Assembly: GCA_041690635.1 (NCBI GenBank)
Contig: JAWLGZ010000001.1
Coordinates: forward strand, 620,001 to 684,000
Length of the DNA: 64,000 nt
Direction: 5' to 3'
Source: JAWLGZ01 sp041690635
GTDB taxonomy: Bacteria > Pseudomonadota > Gammaproteobacteria > Thiohalomonadales > Thiohalomonadaceae
Below are positions 9,091 to 17,674 of the stretch, in pieces. A model generated the notes under the pieces. It was not told where the DNA came from and did not search any database. It worked only from the letters and a program-made list of their open reading frames with translations. The stretch's first letter is position 1, and each line of letters opens with the position of its first letter. The translations under genes and the position numbers were made by a program.

Positions 9091-9531
9091 ATGATCGACG
9101 AACGCGCATTCCGGACCACCCACAACGAAGTCAACGAGACCCCCTGCATCTTCGCCAAGGGGATCCTGAGCCGTTGCTGCGCCTGCCCGGCCTCACGAAA
9201 GCTCTTGATTGCCGAACGGGAGGCGATCGCCTGCCGCTCTCCCGGCGGCCACTCCCAGTGCGCGGAGCTCCACGATCGGCTGCGTGAAAATGCCCTGTTC
9301 GCGCTGCGGCTTACCGGCGAGGCGGGGCCACTGCCCCACGGCAAGGAGATGAAGATCCAGTGCGGCGGCCTGGCCGGCATCGCCGCACGGCTCTCCGGGG
9401 CGACGCGCGACGACATCCAGGCGTTGCTCCGACTCGCGGTGGACAGCTTCGGTACGCTCGACCGCCTGCCCTTCAGCGAGATCGTCCGCGATATCGCCGC
9501 CTATCAACCCCGACCGCGGCGCCGCTCCTGA
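9091..9531 (+). CDS. Conserved cysteine-rich hypothetical protein, 146 aa
   Basis: The N-terminal third carries a cysteine pattern (CIFAKGILSRCCACPASRK, then a Cys about 18 residues later and another after SPGGHSQ), which could bind a metal or an iron-sulfur cluster. The C-terminal half is helical, with no signal peptide or membrane segment. I have a memory of similar proteins in sulfur-oxidising gammaproteobacteria but cannot name a family. The ATG at 9091 was chosen because the cysteine domain begins soon after it; no strong ribosome binding site is visible. It sits between the slipin gene and the polyphosphate phosphotransferase with gaps of 80-90 bases. Function unknown. Confidence 0.7.
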   Translation: MIDERAFRTTHNEVNETPCIFAKGILSRCCACPASRKLLIAEREAIACRSPGGHSQCAELHDRLRENALFALRLTGEAGPLPHGKEMKIQCGGLAGIAARLSGATRDDIQALLRLAVDSFGTLDRLPFSEIVRDIAAYQPRPRRRS

Positions 9532-9618
9532 CCCCCTTCGCCGTTTGGGTCTTCCCCCGCTTCCGGGTACAGTGGCTTTTTTCGCGCCATGTGGCGCATT
9601 CGGGGGGAGGAAGGATCG

Positions 9619-11097
9619 ATGTTCGAAGTGGCGGAGCTCGGCCAGGCGGTCGACAAGCGGGAGTTCGAGGCGCGTGTCCCGGAACTGCGCATCGGGCTGT
9701 TGCAGGCTCAACAGGCGCTGCTCGGCGCCGATTTCCCCGTGATCATTCTGGTGTCGGGTGTGGACGGCGCGGGCAAGGGGGACACGGTCAACCTGCTCAA
9801 CGAGTGGATGGACCCGCGTTACCTGCGCACCTTCGCCTTCGGGGAGCCGTCGGACGAGGAGCGCGAGCGGCCGGAGTACTGGCGTTACTGGCGCGCCCTG
9901 CCTCCCACGGGGCACGTCGGACTCTACGTCGGCTCCTGGTACAGCGATCCCATCGCGCAACGGGTGCACGACCGGCTGAACGACACCGAACTGGACAGCC
10001 ACCTGCTGCGTATCAAGACCTTCGAGCGGGAGCTGGCGGATGACGGCGCACTCATCATCAAGTTCTGGCTGCACCTGTCGAAGGCGGGCCAGAAACAGCG
10101 CCTGAAGGCGCTGGCCGCCAACCCGGAGACCGCCTGGCGGGTCACCCCGCAGGATCGCAAGCACCTCAAACTCTACGACCACTTCCGCCGGGTCGCCGAA
10201 CGCACCCTGCGCGAAACCAGTACCGGGGAGGCGCCCTGGACCATCGTCGAGGGGAGCGATGCCCGCTACCGCGCGCTCACCATCGGGCAGCACATTCTCG
10301 ATCGCATTCGGGAGCGGCTTGCCCGGGGGCATGAGCGCTGCCGCGCCGGCAGCGCCGCCACGCCGGCACTCAAGAAGACACTGCTCAATGCCCTCGACCT
10401 CAGCCTCACACTCCCCAAAAAGGAGTACAAACAGGAGCTGAACCGGTTGCAGAACCGGGTCTCCCTGCTCAGCCGCCATGCCCGGGAGCAGAAGATCTCC
10501 ACCATTTTGGTGTTCGAGGGGTGGGATGCCGCCGGCAAGGGCGGCATCATCCGCCGCATCGTGCCGGCGATGGACGCCCGCAGCTATCAGGTGATCCCGA
10601 TCGCGGCGCCCACCGACGAGGAACGTGCACACCACTACCTGTGGCGGTTCTGGCGGCACATCCCGCGCGCCGGTTTCGTCACCGTCTACGATCGAAGTTG
10701 GTACGGCCGCGTTCTGGTGGAGCGGATCGAGGGGTTCGCCGGCGACGATGAGTGGATGCGGGCCTACGCGGAGATCAACGACTTCGAGGAACAGCTCACC
10801 GATTCCGGCATTGTGCTGATGAAATACTGGATTCACATCAGCAAGGAGGAGCAGCTGGCCCGTTTCCAGGCACGGGAGCAGATCCCCTGGAAGCAGCACA
10901 AGATTACCGAGGAGGATTACCGCAACCGCGAGAAGTGGGACCACTACGAGCATGCCGTGAACGACATGGTGGAGCGGACCAGTACCGAATATGCGCCCTG
11001 GACCCTGGTGGAGGGCAACGACAAGCGCTACGCACGGGTGAAAGCGCTGAAGGTGTATTGCGAACGGCTGGAGCGCGCACTGGATGAAGGGGACTGA
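9619..11097 (+). CDS. pap: Polyphosphate:AMP phosphotransferase (tandem PPK2)
   Basis: This class II PPK2 enzyme transfers phosphate from polyphosphate to AMP, making ADP. It consists of two fused PPK2 domains, each with its own Walker A loop: GVDGAGKGD at 47-55 and GWDAAGKGG at 301-309. The second repeat also shows YDRSWYGRVLVERIEGF, a conserved PPK2 signature. At 492 residues it matches the two-domain PAP family of Acinetobacter and Pseudomonas. The start at 9619 has GGGGAGGAAGG immediately upstream. It complements ppk1 and ppx further right (27.5-31.1 kb), suggesting that polyphosphate is used as an energy reserve. Which of the two Walker sites is active is not decided here. Confidence 0.95.
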   Translation: MFEVAELGQAVDKREFEARVPELRIGLLQAQQALLGADFPVIILVSGVDGAGKGDTVNLLNEWMDPRYLRTFAFGEPSDEERERPEYWRYWRALPPTGHVGLYVGSWYSDPIAQRVHDRLNDTELDSHLLRIKTFERELADDGALIIKFWLHLSKAGQKQRLKALAANPETAWRVTPQDRKHLKLYDHFRRVAERTLRETSTGEAPWTIVEGSDARYRALTIGQHILDRIRERLARGHERCRAGSAATPALKKTLLNALDLSLTLPKKEYKQELNRLQNRVSLLSRHAREQKISTILVFEGWDAAGKGGIIRRIVPAMDARSYQVIPIAAPTDEERAHHYLWRFWRHIPRAGFVTVYDRSWYGRVLVERIEGFAGDDEWMRAYAEINDFEEQLTDSGIVLMKYWIHISKEEQLARFQAREQIPWKQHKITEEDYRNREKWDHYEHAVNDMVERTSTEYAPWTLVEGNDKRYARVKALKVYCERLERALDEGD

Positions 11098-11165
11098 TCA
11101 GGCGTCGCTCTCCCGGTGAACCGCGGCGCGCACGGAGCGCGTACTTACCCTGGAGCAGGTGGCGG

Positions 11166-12443
11166 GTGGAACCGACCCCGGAATCGATCACCATCTGGCA
11201 GCAACTCGGGATCGCACTGGCGCTCGGATTGCTGGTCGGCGTGGAACGGGGGTGGAGGGAACGGGCGGCGGCCGAGGGGACACGGATTGCCGGCATCCGC
11301 ACCTTCGGCCTCATCGCCCTGCTCGGTGCGCTCTCCGGCCTCGCAGCCAAGGTGGCCGGAGAGGTCCTGATCGGGTTTGTCTTCGTGGCATTCGCGGCGT
11401 TGATGATCGCCGCCCACGTGATCCAGGCGGCGGCACTGGATCGGGAGTACGGCATCACCACGGTGGTCGCCTCCCTCATCACCTTCATTCTCGGAGCGCT
11501 GGTGGTGTTCGGGATGGAAGCGGTTGCCGCCGCGGTCGCCGTGATTACCACCGTGCTGCTGGGCCTGAAACCGGTGCTGCACGAGTGGCTGCGCAAGCTG
11601 GAGGCGCACGAACTGTTCGCCGGCTTCAAGCTGCTCCTCATCTCGGTGGTGATCCTGCCGATCCTGCCGAATCGGGGGATGGGTCCGTGGGAGGCGCTCA
11701 ACCCCTATCAACTGTGGTGGCTGGTGGTACTGATCGCCGGCATCTCTTTTGTCGGCTACTTCGCCATCAAGCTCACCGGGCCGAGGCGCGGCATCGGCCT
11801 CACCGGCCTGTTCGGGGGGCTCGCCTCCTCCACCGCAGTCACCCTCACCTTCTCCCGGCTGGGCCGCACCAGCCCGACCGTCCACACACTGCTGGCGGCC
11901 GGCGTGGTGGTCGCGGCGGTGACCATGTTCCCACGGGTGCTGGTGCTGGTCTCCATTGTCAATGCCGGCCTGCTGCCGCTGCTGGTCCTGCCGCTGATCG
12001 TCACCACCCTGGTGGGGTACGGGGCGGTGGCCTGGCTTTGGCTGTCAAGCAGCCGCCACAAACAGGCGCCGGAGGAGGTCCAGTTGCGGAATCCATTCGA
12101 GCTGATGACGGCACTCAAGTTCGCCGGCCTGCTGACCGCGGTGATGCTGTTGGCCAGGCTGTTTCAGATCTGGTTCGGAGAGACCGGTGTTTACGCGCTG
12201 GCGGCACTCTCCGGGATCGGTGACGTGGACGCCATCACCGTCTCTCTGGCCGATATGGCACGGGGAAGCATCGAGCCAGTGGTGGCGGCCAGGGGGATCC
12301 TGATTGCGGCGGCGGCGAACACGGCCGTCAAGGCGGCACTGGTGGTCGGCATCGCCGGAGGTCAGATGGCGTGGCGGGTAACGCTTGCCCTCGGTGTGGC
12401 GCTGGCCGCCGGCATCGGGACACTTCTGCTCATCCCTGTTTAA
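11166..12443 (+). CDS. MgtC/SapB-DUF4010 family inner-membrane protein
   Basis: A 425-residue polytopic membrane protein with an N-terminal MgtC/SapB-like domain (GLLVGVERGWRER near residue 22, IRTFGLIALLGAL) and a C-terminal DUF4010 domain (GLTGLFGGLASSTAVTLTFSR near 220, then ALSGIGDVDAITVSL). About 12 hydrophobic segments are visible. Family members are linked to magnesium stress or are simply uncharacterised transporters. The start is GTG at 11166, preceded by GGAG about 10 bases upstream. It follows pap by 68 bases and converges with the Na/Pi cotransporter gene. The ion specificity is unknown. Confidence 0.88.
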   Translation: MEPTPESITIWQQLGIALALGLLVGVERGWRERAAAEGTRIAGIRTFGLIALLGALSGLAAKVAGEVLIGFVFVAFAALMIAAHVIQAAALDREYGITTVVASLITFILGALVVFGMEAVAAAVAVITTVLLGLKPVLHEWLRKLEAHELFAGFKLLLISVVILPILPNRGMGPWEALNPYQLWWLVVLIAGISFVGYFAIKLTGPRRGIGLTGLFGGLASSTAVTLTFSRLGRTSPTVHTLLAAGVVVAAVTMFPRVLVLVSIVNAGLLPLLVLPLIVTTLVGYGAVAWLWLSSSRHKQAPEEVQLRNPFELMTALKFAGLLTAVMLLARLFQIWFGETGVYALAALSGIGDVDAITVSLADMARGSIEPVVAARGILIAAAANTAVKAALVVGIAGGQMAWRVTLALGVALAAGIGTLLLIPV

Positions 12444-12491
12444 GTGAAGCGTGGTTCGCGCTACCGGATGGCGGTCAGCCCCGTGAACACT

Positions 12492-14168
12492 TCACGCCTG
12501 TTCAGGCTCCGCCTCCGGCGGCAGGTCCGGAACTGGATCCGTGATCTCGGCTTCGCGATGGGTACGACGCCTGATCCCGTGCAGGTAGTTCGCCCCTTTG
12601 ACCACCTGGGCAGCCATACGGCGGACACGGCTGTAGAAGTCGAGCTGCGCAACCATCTGGTGGACCTTGACCCGTTCATCGGTGCCGGCCCGCAACAGCA
12701 GTCCCTTCAACCGCTGATAGCGACGCTCAAGCTGCTCCAGGTCGCCGGCGCACTGGACCGGATCGAACTCCGCCCGTTCCGGGTCCGCGTGATCCAGCAG
12801 GCTCACCGCGGCGCTGCGCACCTCCGCCATCGCCTCCACCAGCTTGGGTTCGGACACCTCTTCCAGCTTCTTCTCCTCGGTCCCCATGTCGGCGGCCGCA
12901 TCTGCCACGTCGCGGTAATATCGGCTCACGCGCATCGCCTCGGGCAGCAAGCCGCTGACCTCGCGAGACAGGTCGGCACGCTGGAGTTCCACCGCGAACT
13001 CGTCAATGGTCAGTGTCAGCCGCTCCACCGCGTTGCGCTCCACCGTGAAACGCCCATCCTTCACGCCCCCGCTGAGGGCCGCCCTTCCCATGGCCCGTGC
13101 CATCGCTCCCACCCGGGCCAGTTCCAGCGCCACTGCGTCGAGCGCCAGTGCCGGCGTACCGAGGATGTTACTGTCCAAGAAACGGACCCGGGCCAGATCC
13201 TCCTCACTGCTGCGAAAACGTCCCTCCAGGAAGCGCACCAGGGCGCCGCTGAACGGCCACAGCAGCAGCACCCCGAGGAGGTTGAAAACGGTGTGGAACA
13301 GGGCCAGCGTCGTCACCGGATTCTGCTCCAGATCGAGCAGGTCGCGGCCAAAGGCGACGAAATCCAGCATCGGAGCGAGGATCACCAGTGCCACGGCACC
13401 GGTGATCACATTGAACAGCACGTGCGCCGCGGCCATCCGCTTGGCATTCGGGGTTGCGCCAATGACCGCGAGGGCGGCGGTGGACGTGGTGCCGAGATTG
13501 GCGCCCACCACGGTGGCAGCCGCCTGGGTCAGGGGTATCAATCCGGACGCAGCGGCGGTCAGGGTCAGCGCCATGGCCGCCGCCGATGACTGCATGAGCA
13601 GGGTCAACAGGAAACCGACCCCGACAAAAATCAGGACACCGATAAATCCTCGGTCGGACAGATCGTCCATCGGGATCGACGGCCCGATGTCGGAGAAGGC
13701 GCTCTTCAGAACGTCAATGCCGAGGAAAAACAGGCCAAAGCCGGCCAGCGCCATGCCGAGCGGGCGCCGCCGCCCCGCCCCACCAGTGAGCCGCAACACC
13801 ATCCCGAGGCCGATAAGCGGCAGCGCCAGGGCCTTGATTTCCAGCTTGAAGCCGATCATCGCCACCAGCCAGCCGGTCATGGTGGAGCCGATGTTGCTGC
13901 CGTAGATCACGCCAATGGTCTGGGCCAGGGTCAGCACCCCGGCGTTGACGAAACCGATAGTCGCCACAGTCACCGCACTGGAGGAGTGCACCAGGGCGGT
14001 GATCAGCAGGCCGGAAAAGAGCCCCCGCGCCGGCGTGCGCGTCCACTCGCCGAGAATGCGGCGCAGGGCCGGGCCGGCGGCGCTCTTAAGGCCGTCGGTC
14101 ATCAGCCCCATTCCCAGCAGGAAAAGGCCGATACCGCCCGCAAAACTGCCGATCAGTGAAAACTCCAA
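12492..14168 (-). CDS. Na+/phosphate cotransporter (NptA/YjbB family) with PhoU-like tail
   Basis: A 558-residue transporter with two inverted Na_Pi_cotrans repeats, each carrying the hallmark serine motif (HSSSAVT at 61-67 and QSSAAAMAL at 193-201) and the GSNIGST / GANLGTT loops. The C-terminal half (from about 330) is a helical PhoU-like cytoplasmic domain, followed by a charged tail. Such proteins move phosphate with sodium, and in E. coli YjbB exports phosphate. With pap, ppk1 and ppx nearby, a role in phosphate balance during polyphosphate turnover is plausible. It converges with the DUF4010 gene, 48 bases away. A palindrome lies 28 bases upstream of its start. Confidence 0.93.
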   Translation of the reverse strand: MEFSLIGSFAGGIGLFLLGMGLMTDGLKSAAGPALRRILGEWTRTPARGLFSGLLITALVHSSSAVTVATIGFVNAGVLTLAQTIGVIYGSNIGSTMTGWLVAMIGFKLEIKALALPLIGLGMVLRLTGGAGRRRPLGMALAGFGLFFLGIDVLKSAFSDIGPSIPMDDLSDRGFIGVLIFVGVGFLLTLLMQSSAAAMALTLTAAASGLIPLTQAAATVVGANLGTTSTAALAVIGATPNAKRMAAAHVLFNVITGAVALVILAPMLDFVAFGRDLLDLEQNPVTTLALFHTVFNLLGVLLLWPFSGALVRFLEGRFRSSEEDLARVRFLDSNILGTPALALDAVALELARVGAMARAMGRAALSGGVKDGRFTVERNAVERLTLTIDEFAVELQRADLSREVSGLLPEAMRVSRYYRDVADAAADMGTEEKKLEEVSEPKLVEAMAEVRSAAVSLLDHADPERAEFDPVQCAGDLEQLERRYQRLKGLLLRAGTDERVKVHQMVAQLDFYSRVRRMAAQVVKGANYLHGIRRRTHREAEITDPVPDLPPEAEPEQA

Positions 14169-14196
14169 AACGATCCTCCAACAGCCGTCAAGCGTG

Positions 14197-14214
14197 CGCG
14201 TGAGGCGTCACGCG
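14197..14214. promoter_or_regulatory. Perfect inverted repeat upstream of the Na/Pi cotransporter gene
   Basis: CGCGTGA and its exact complement TCACGCG are separated by GGCG. The repeat lies in the divergent region between the phosphate transporter start (14168) and the chemoreceptor start (14345). No T tract follows on either strand, so an operator for a dimeric regulator is more likely than a terminator. No regulator is identified. Confidence 0.4.
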
Positions 14215-14344
14215 ACAAAAAACCACATATGCGCTATTGTCTTTGGCTGTACCCCCGGTCCGGGTAGGGACGAACAATAACAACTCCCGCCGGGTGTGGC
14301 ATCGGTAATAACAAAGCGAAAACGTAATGACATGGGGGGGCACC

Positions 14345-16771
14345 ATGAAGTCGCCCGTGCAACTGCTGACGCGGGTCAGCATCAGGACCCGTCTCGTCCT
14401 GCTCATTCTCCTGCCACTGCTCGGTACCGTCTATTTCGCCGCGCAGTATATTTTTGTGGTCAACCAGGTGGCAGAAAATGCCGGCCAGACCGCCGCTGCG
14501 GCCGATGCCGCCGCCGAGGCCGCCCAAGGCACGGTCGGCGAGAAGCGTGTCTTCCTGGAGGAGGTGGACACGCTGATCCGGGGCAAGGAGAGCTATGCCG
14601 GCGAGATGGATGCCATCTATCGGGACAAGGCGGCTTTCCTGGAGGTGGTGGACCAGACCATCGCCCGGGCCGATCAGTCCGTGCAGGAGATGGCCCGCCT
14701 CGCCTCGCTGCGCACCGCCGCACTTGCTGCCGGTGAACTGCTCCACGCCCTCCAGCGCGAACGCGCCGCCTCCGCCGCCCACCTCGGCAGCACGGACGAT
14801 ACCTGGCTGGAAACGATGATGGCCGCCCGCTCGATGGCGGATGCCGCCGCCACCGGCTACCGACAGGCGGTGGAGACCAACGGCGTCGACCAACCAGGCA
14901 TTCAAAAGATCAATGAGGCGCTGTTCAAGGACCTCAACGCCCTGGCGGGGCTTCGCGCGAAGCTGGCGGTGAAAAGGGTGATGCCGATCATGGCGATCGA
15001 CCTCTATACCCGACTGAACGATAACCTCATCGCCGGCGTGGCGCAGATGGCGACTGCGACCGGTAATGCGGATCTGCGCAACCTGCTCGCCAGTTATGAA
15101 AATCTCCTGCGCACCAAGGAGCTCACCGCGCTGGAACAGGCCTACCTGGCCGACACGCTCGCCCGGCGGGTTTTCGGTCCGGGAATCTACAACCGCTATA
15201 TTGCCAACAGTGCCGCCCGTGAGGTCTACGAGGGGCAGTTCCAGCGCTGGTCGCACCCGGAACTGCTCACCGTCTTCGAGGAAGCGAGCCGTTCGGATGT
15301 CGCCACTCGTGTGAAATCCATCCGCAGTTCCATCCGCAACTACGACCCGGAGATGGGCTTCGAGGTGCGCGCCGACCGTCTGCTTGATATCTGGGGCAGC
15401 TGGCTCGATCGACTCCACGAGCTGGAGGTGGGCATAAACCACCAGCTCGACCGGCGTATCCGCGAACTGGCGGAAAGTGCGGCAAGCCAACGCGACGATC
15501 TCCAGGCAAAGAAGGGACAAGCCGCAGGAGAGATGGCGCAGGCTCAACAGCGGAAGGAGGAGGCCCACACCTCCATAGCGCAGGTAAATGAGCAGAAGGA
15601 GCAGGCACTGTCGGCTATTCGCCAGGCCGAAGCGGAGGTAACGGCAGCCGAGGCACGCAAGCGGGAGGCACAGAGCTGGCGCAATGAAGCCGGCGGGAAA
15701 CAGCGTACCGCCCTCGCGGTCACCGCCATCGTGCTGCTCCTGGCCATCGGCTTCGGATCGCTGACGCTGACCAGCATCGCCATGCCGCTACGCCGATTGC
15801 GCGACGCCTTCGAAAACCTCGGCGGCGGCAGCGCGAACCTGGCACAGCGCCTGCCGGTGGAGGGCAACTGCGAATTCTCGCAGGTCTCAACCGGTTTCAA
15901 CGGCTTTGCCGCCACTATCCAGGAGTTGGTGCAGCAGGTGAAGCAGATCGTCGGCTCCCAGGCCGACGCCGCGGAGCGCCTGTTCAGCGTTGCCGAGAAG
16001 ACCAAGTCGGTGGTCGACCGCCAACAGGCGGAGACCGCTCGGGTTTCCCATTTCATGGGCGAGATGACCGATTCGGTTCAGGAGGTGGCGCGAAACGCCG
16101 AGAACGCGGCGGAGGCGGCACGACAGGCAGACCAGGAGTCGGTCGCCGGACAGGGTGTCGTCCACCAGACCATGGAGACCATCAACCGACTGGCCCGGGA
16201 GGTGGAAAGCAGCGCCGAGGCCATCAACCGCCTCAAGGACGACAGTGAGGCGATCGGCACCATCCTCAACGTGATCCGCGACATCGCCGAGCAAACCAAC
16301 CTGCTTGCGCTCAATGCCGCCATCGAGGCGGCGCGCGCCGGTGAACAGGGGCGCGGGTTTGCCGTGGTGGCCGACGAGGTGCGCACACTGGCCGGCCGTA
16401 CCCAGCAGTCCACGCAGGAGATCCAGCAGATGATCGAGCGGCTTCAGGCCGCGACACGGGATGCGGTCACGGCGATGCAGCAAGGTCGTGAGCAGGCCGG
16501 CATCACCGTCGAGCAGGCGTCCAGAGCCAACAGCTCGCTGGAGGCGATTACCCGTGCGGTGGCAACCATCAGCGAGATGAATGATCACATCGCCGACGCC
16601 TCCACCCGCCAGACCACCATCGCCGAGGAGATGAACCGTTCCATCGGGCACATCGAGGAGATGACCGGGCATACGGTGGAGGGAACGCGGAGTATCGAGG
16701 CCACCAGCGAACAGCTCTCCTCGCAGGCGGAGGAGCTCAAGGGGCTGGTACTGAAGTTCGATACGGCATGA
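14345..16771 (+). CDS. Methyl-accepting chemotaxis protein with NIT sensor domain
   Basis: An 808-residue transmembrane chemoreceptor. A first membrane helix (about residues 15-38) precedes a periplasmic helical region with the NIT (nitrate/nitrite sensing) signature LQRERAASAAHLGS. A long coiled coil, a second membrane helix (about 455-480), a HAMP domain, and the MCP signalling hairpin follow, with the conserved tip EQTNLLALNAAIEAARAGE and GRGFAVVADEVRTLA. It should control CheA activity in response to a periplasmic ligand, perhaps nitrate or nitrite by family analogy. The ATG at 14345 is preceded by a G-rich ribosome binding site. No che genes are adjacent, and a CheR/CheB-binding C-terminal pentapeptide is absent. 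Confidence 0.93.
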   Translation: MKSPVQLLTRVSIRTRLVLLILLPLLGTVYFAAQYIFVVNQVAENAGQTAAAADAAAEAAQGTVGEKRVFLEEVDTLIRGKESYAGEMDAIYRDKAAFLEVVDQTIARADQSVQEMARLASLRTAALAAGELLHALQRERAASAAHLGSTDDTWLETMMAARSMADAAATGYRQAVETNGVDQPGIQKINEALFKDLNALAGLRAKLAVKRVMPIMAIDLYTRLNDNLIAGVAQMATATGNADLRNLLASYENLLRTKELTALEQAYLADTLARRVFGPGIYNRYIANSAAREVYEGQFQRWSHPELLTVFEEASRSDVATRVKSIRSSIRNYDPEMGFEVRADRLLDIWGSWLDRLHELEVGINHQLDRRIRELAESAASQRDDLQAKKGQAAGEMAQAQQRKEEAHTSIAQVNEQKEQALSAIRQAEAEVTAAEARKREAQSWRNEAGGKQRTALAVTAIVLLLAIGFGSLTLTSIAMPLRRLRDAFENLGGGSANLAQRLPVEGNCEFSQVSTGFNGFAATIQELVQQVKQIVGSQADAAERLFSVAEKTKSVVDRQQAETARVSHFMGEMTDSVQEVARNAENAAEAARQADQESVAGQGVVHQTMETINRLAREVESSAEAINRLKDDSEAIGTILNVIRDIAEQTNLLALNAAIEAARAGEQGRGFAVVADEVRTLAGRTQQSTQEIQQMIERLQAATRDAVTAMQQGREQAGITVEQASRANSSLEAITRAVATISEMNDHIADASTRQTTIAEEMNRSIGHIEEMTGHTVEGTRSIEATSEQLSSQAEELKGLVLKFDTA

Positions 16772-16838
16772 CCCAAGACGCGAAGCGTGAAGCATGAAAC
16801 GGTTTTAGCTTGCGCCTTCGCGCACGCTCAGTCGTTCA

Positions 16839-17192
16839 TCAGAACAGCATCGGGCTTTTGGTGACGGCCACCGCGACGATGTAGCCGAAGATCGCCACCG
16901 CCGCCACGGCGGCCATGGGCGCCCCCCGCCTCAAGGCGACGGCGCCGAGGACGATATAGAAGGCAAGAGCGGCCAGTTTCGCCATCAACCACGGCTGCTC
17001 CAGCGGTGACCAGCGGAAGCGTAGCGCCATCCACAGGCCGGTCACCAACAGGCCGGTATCGATGACGTGTGGGGCGATCCGCCACATCCCGCCGAGGCGC
17101 CGCCCGCGCCGCAGGCGAACAGCGAACCGCAGGAGAAAACCGCACAGGGAGGTGATGACGAAGGCAACATGCAGGTACTTGAGCCATAGCAT
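16839..17192 (-). CDS. SirB2 family membrane protein
   Basis: A 117-residue inner-membrane protein with four hydrophobic helices (beginning LKYLHVAFVITSLCGFLLR, then PHVIDTGLLVTGLWMAL near the middle and PWLMAKLAALAFYIVLGAVA after it), matching the SirB/SirB2 family in length and motif order. The family is of unknown function and is named for a Salmonella locus. The short start at 17192 was chosen because the sequence upstream in the same frame is low-complexity Arg/Ser/Pro text typical of a wrong frame. A small conserved gene is divergent on the other side, 94 bases away. Confidence 0.85.
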   Translation of the reverse strand: MLWLKYLHVAFVITSLCGFLLRFAVRLRRGRRLGGMWRIAPHVIDTGLLVTGLWMALRFRWSPLEQPWLMAKLAALAFYIVLGAVALRRGAPMAAVAAVAIFGYIVAVAVTKSPMLF

Positions 17193-17286
17193 GGAGCGGG
17201 AGTCTACAGCACCCGGGTGCGCGATGGCCCGATCGCACACTGTGTGAGTGAGGAGATGCGGCGGGCCGCCAGGAGGAGGAACGGGC

Positions 17287-17601
17287 ATGAGAATCGACCA
17301 ACCCACGGATGACATGGGCCTGCGCCGGTTGCAGACCGAAAACCGCACTTCCGGCGAGGTCAAGCAGCCGCAGAAAGTAGCACCTACCCCGCCGCTCAAC
17401 CGCTCCCACGAACCACAGGAACAGATCCACGAGAGGAAACAGCAAGATCGGCGCCGCGACGAACGGCGACGGCGGAACACCACCCCCCCGCTCGACACCC
17501 GTGACAATCGGGAAAGGCGCCAGGCCGACCGCCGGCGCGACGACCGCGAAGGGCAGGACAACGCCGAGCAGCCGCCACACGGCATCGATGTAATCGTCTA
17601 G
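17287..17601 (+). CDS. Conserved highly charged hypothetical protein, 104 aa
   Basis: A small protein dominated by Arg, Asp, Glu and Gln (for example QQDRRRDERRRRN), with an N-terminal MRIDQPTDDMGLRRLQTE that I recall as conserved in related short gammaproteobacterial proteins. It is predicted to be disordered, with no membrane segment. The start at 17287 is strongly supported by AGGAGGA 6 bases upstream. The opposite strand is also open but gives arginine-serine nonsense. The composition suggests nucleic-acid or polyanion binding; that is inference only, and the function is unknown. Confidence 0.65.
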   Translation: MRIDQPTDDMGLRRLQTENRTSGEVKQPQKVAPTPPLNRSHEPQEQIHERKQQDRRRDERRRRNTTPPLDTRDNRERRQADRRRDDREGQDNAEQPPHGIDVIV

Positions 17602-17674
17602 CCGGTTCTGTTCTTCAGGAGTCCCGCCGGGATGACACGGCACGGTGGCGTGCCTGGAGCACGCCGTCTCGTGC

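Noticed and set aside
9193..10953. A 586-codon minus-strand frame opposite the polyphosphate phosphotransferase
   Set aside because: Antisense shadow of pap; the plus strand carries both PPK2 Walker motifs.
14234..15568. A 444-codon minus-strand frame
   Set aside because: Antisense to the NIT chemoreceptor, whose plus-strand motifs are intact.
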